A DNA stretch of 43,625 nt from contig JAQUQV010000003.1 in assembly GCA_028715905.1 (NCBI GenBank), forward strand, positions 74,066 through 117,690, in the 5' to 3' direction. The stretch comes from Kiritimatiellia bacterium (lineage in GTDB: Bacteria; Verrucomicrobiota; Kiritimatiellia; JAAZAB01). Below the pieces are notes generated by a model, which searched no databases, was not told where the DNA came from, and saw only the letters and a list, made by a program, of their open reading frames with translations. The translations under genes and the position numbers were made by a program. Positions 42,083 through 43,625 of the stretch are shown piece by piece (the stretch's first letter is position 1; the number at the start of each line of letters is the position of its first letter).

Positions 42083-42501
42083 ATATATTTGCGACAACCG
42101 GTCAGAAACCTTGTCGTTCTCAAACATGCGCGACCGTATTTTCCCCAACTCCTGGAGGCCTTTTTCCCGATTTATCTCTTTCGTTAATTTCCACCAGCAC
42201 GAGCCTCTCTTCTCCAAGTTGCACTCCTGATACAAGTTGGGATGCCACGTGGCTGATACATACGACCTGCCGTCCCTGAAACTTTCCGAAATCGCCTGTT
42301 CGGAAAACTCCGGCACGGCCAAAACATTACGCATGCCGAATCCGGCGCAGTCAGCCTTCCAAACCGTTTGAAAAACTTCGAAAGTTCGGCCACCGGCTCC
42401 AATCCATCGCTCCATTCCGAATGTGTATGCGCAGACCCCCAGAGCCATTGTCTATCCATTCCATCCTCCATGCTTTTAAAAAATCTGGTGTAGTGTTTCA
42501 T
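42083..42501 (-). pseudogene. Decayed PHP (CehA/McbA-like) gene
   Basis: On the minus strand a frame beginning MDRQWLWGSAHTHSEWSDG (from 42459) and continuing LEPVAELSKFFK is the N-terminal HTHS...DG metal motif of a CehA/McbA-type PHP protein. After KFFK the expected ITDH and AHP motifs are missing, and the coding signal jumps to another frame (VLAVPEFSEQAISESF, then RDGRSYVSA), which resembles the C-terminal part of such proteins. So a middle segment has been deleted and a frameshift introduced. It follows the minus-strand heparinase-like gene by about 70 nt. This stretch fills most of the gene-free gap 42083-42570; the rest shows nothing clear. Confidence 0.6.
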
Positions 42502-42570
42502 TTAGCATAACGTTTCCGCCATGTGCCACCCGAGCGCCAGTCAATCCCGGCGGCTTCGGCAATCTTATTG

Positions 42571-43625
42571 TCAGTTGAAATTCACCTTGAAAAAAACAAG
42601 TTTGTTTTCTCCATCCAGCTTATACTTGGGAAAAGATTTGAATTCCATAATATCAGTTCCTTCCTCTGCTTTAAATCCAAGCGGCCCCCGCGTGGTTAAC
42701 GTTTTTTTATCCCGGTCAATCGCTTTGATGAAATAACCGAAGCTTATTTTTGAATTTTTATTTATGACTTTTACAAAACTGCTCAGCTCGTTGCGCTCCG
42801 GCAGCGGGAAAACGGTTTCCTTGAAAGTCAATTCGTTTTCGCCGGCGGTGCGGACAATTGATGTTTTGCAGCCAGAGCCATTCGCGGCTATGACTTTGTT
42901 ATCCAGTTCCAATTTGCCGTTTACGACATGATATTTCTTCACGCTAAAGTCCTGTTGTGCGTCCAGGGAGATATATCCATAATCACCCGTAAGCGACAGC
43001 GTTTTGCCGCCGATTTTAACCGTTTTTGTCTTTCGCAAATTTTCAAAAACGAAGTCAACATCCCCTCCCGCGTTTATTTTCAGAAGATTCGGCAGTATCC
43101 TTTCCACTCCTTTTACTATCTCGTTTTTTGCGTACGGATTTATGACGGTTGCAAAGACCGGCGGCTGCCTGGGGTTTTCCATCCTGATGCAAATGAATTT
43201 TCTGAAATATTTATCCGCCAGTTCGCTGTTCTCTTGCGCCTGCCTGATGGAAGGATTTTTGCCGGTATAAAGCGAAAAAGTGTTGCTCCCGCTGGCCGGG
43301 ATGAATACCGAAAAGCCGTTGCCATTGTCGGACAAAAAGCCGGCCTTGACAAAATCAGTCGCGTTATCCGGCGGCACGACACATGTGTCCCTGAAAAAAC
43401 CATACGCATAGCACGGGTTGCGCAATATCGGATCCCGATGATCTTTAGGCGCTCTCCACTCTCCCAATTTTGCCGGGCTTATTATCGGGGCGGGAACTTG
43501 CCGGAGCGCATTCCCCCGGCCATTCCATATGGTCAGGCTGTCCTCTGCGTCGGCGCTCCCGTGCAAGAAATAGTCATAAGTCTCATACCCTCCCTGTATT
43601 TCATAAAAATCTGCGGCGTAATATT
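42571..43625 (-). CDS. Heparinase II/III-like polysaccharide-lyase C-terminal region (5' end outside window)
   Basis: The frame is open to the right edge, reading ADFYEIQGGYETYDYFLHGS before the first internal start-like codon (TTG at 43566), so the gene continues beyond the window; about 350 residues are visible. The DYFLHGS segment, followed by a long beta-rich region with INAGGDVDFVFENL and FGYFIKAIDRDKKTL, resembles the C-terminal beta-sheet half of heparinase II/III-family lyases, which cleave acidic polysaccharides. The catalytic N-terminal toroid is not in view, so the family is a moderate guess. It lies on the opposite strand to the CBM9 genes. Confidence 0.5.
   Translation of the reverse strand, partial: YYAADFYEIQGGYETYDYFLHGSADAEDSLTIWNGRGNALRQVPAPIISPAKLGEWRAPKDHRDPILRNPCYAYGFFRDTCVVPPDNATDFVKAGFLSDNGNGFSVFIPASGSNTFSLYTGKNPSIRQAQENSELADKYFRKFICIRMENPRQPPVFATVINPYAKNEIVKGVERILPNLLKINAGGDVDFVFENLRKTKTVKIGGKTLSLTGDYGYISLDAQQDFSVKKYHVVNGKLELDNKVIAANGSGCKTSIVRTAGENELTFKETVFPLPERNELSSFVKVINKNSKISFGYFIKAIDRDKKTLTTRGPLGFKAEEGTDIMEFKSFPKYKLDGENKLVFFKVNFN

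Overview
The window looks like a chromosomal stretch from an anaerobic, polysaccharide-using bacterium of the PVC superphylum. Kiritimatiellota or Lentisphaerota is my best guess. This is inferred from the gene mix: a GntR-DNA-binding/LacI-sensor hybrid regulator, a DUF4091-type lipoprotein, CBM9-TIM-barrel proteins, a beta-helix protein ending in a DIGAYE motif, many Gfo/Idh/MocA dehydrogenases and PHP (CehA/McbA) proteins, and a very large secreted Rhs/YD protein. No rRNA, tRNA or CRISPR was seen, so taxonomy is unproven.

Layout. (1) 1-6,669: [NiFe]-hydrogenase maturation genes, hypF (5' cut by the window edge), hypC, hypD and hypE. A VOC-fold protein plus an amidase sit between hypF and hypC, and a radical SAM/helix-hairpin-helix protein sits between hypC and hypD. 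No hydrogenase structural genes are in view. (2) 6,753-11,339: an outer-membrane-barrel-like protein, a ferritin-like/rubrerythrin protein and a 1,047-residue secreted papain-family (C1A) protein with a C-terminal repeat propeller. (3) 11,340-11,758: a non-coding stretch holding a nested inverted-repeat element of about 257 bp. Its right end supplies the stop codon of the neighbouring minus-strand membrane-protein gene (11,753-12,556). (4) 12,628-22,117: an inositol-catabolism locus. A GntR/LacI regulator is followed by a scyllo-inosose 3-dehydrogenase (IolM-like), a second zinc dehydrogenase, an IolI-like isomerase, a 5-keto-L-gluconate epimerase (IolO-like), a creatininase-fold ring hydrolase (IolN-like), a Gfo/Idh/MocA dehydrogenase, a PHP phosphoesterase and a HAD hydrolase. 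Matching 11-bp-period direct repeats precede both the regulator and iolM, so the regulator probably controls itself and the operon. (5) 22,195-29,111: secreted or glycan-related proteins (DUF4091 lipoprotein, TIM-barrel protein, beta-helix protein) and an amidohydrolase. (6) 29,152-37,556: a secreted Rhs/YD protein with LamG, calcium-type, NHL and YD segments and a 134-residue variable tip. A small membrane-anchored putative immunity gene starts 1 nt after it, and a frameshifted fragment of another rhs gene follows. (7) 37,551-43,625: a dehydrogenase that has lost its NAD-binding N-terminus at the rhs-fragment junction, an intact dehydrogenase coupled to it, two CBM9-like proteins, a decayed PHP gene and a 5'-cut heparinase-like gene on the minus strand.

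How the genes fit together. The iol genes appear to form a hydrolytic inositol route of the Thermotoga type (IolM-IolN-IolO, no kinase or aldolase) combined with a Bacillus-type IolI. The inositol 2-dehydrogenase step is probably done by one of the two unassigned dehydrogenases in the cluster. No transporter is present. The Rhs locus is the most dynamic part of the window and the best candidate for an undescribed toxin/immunity pair.
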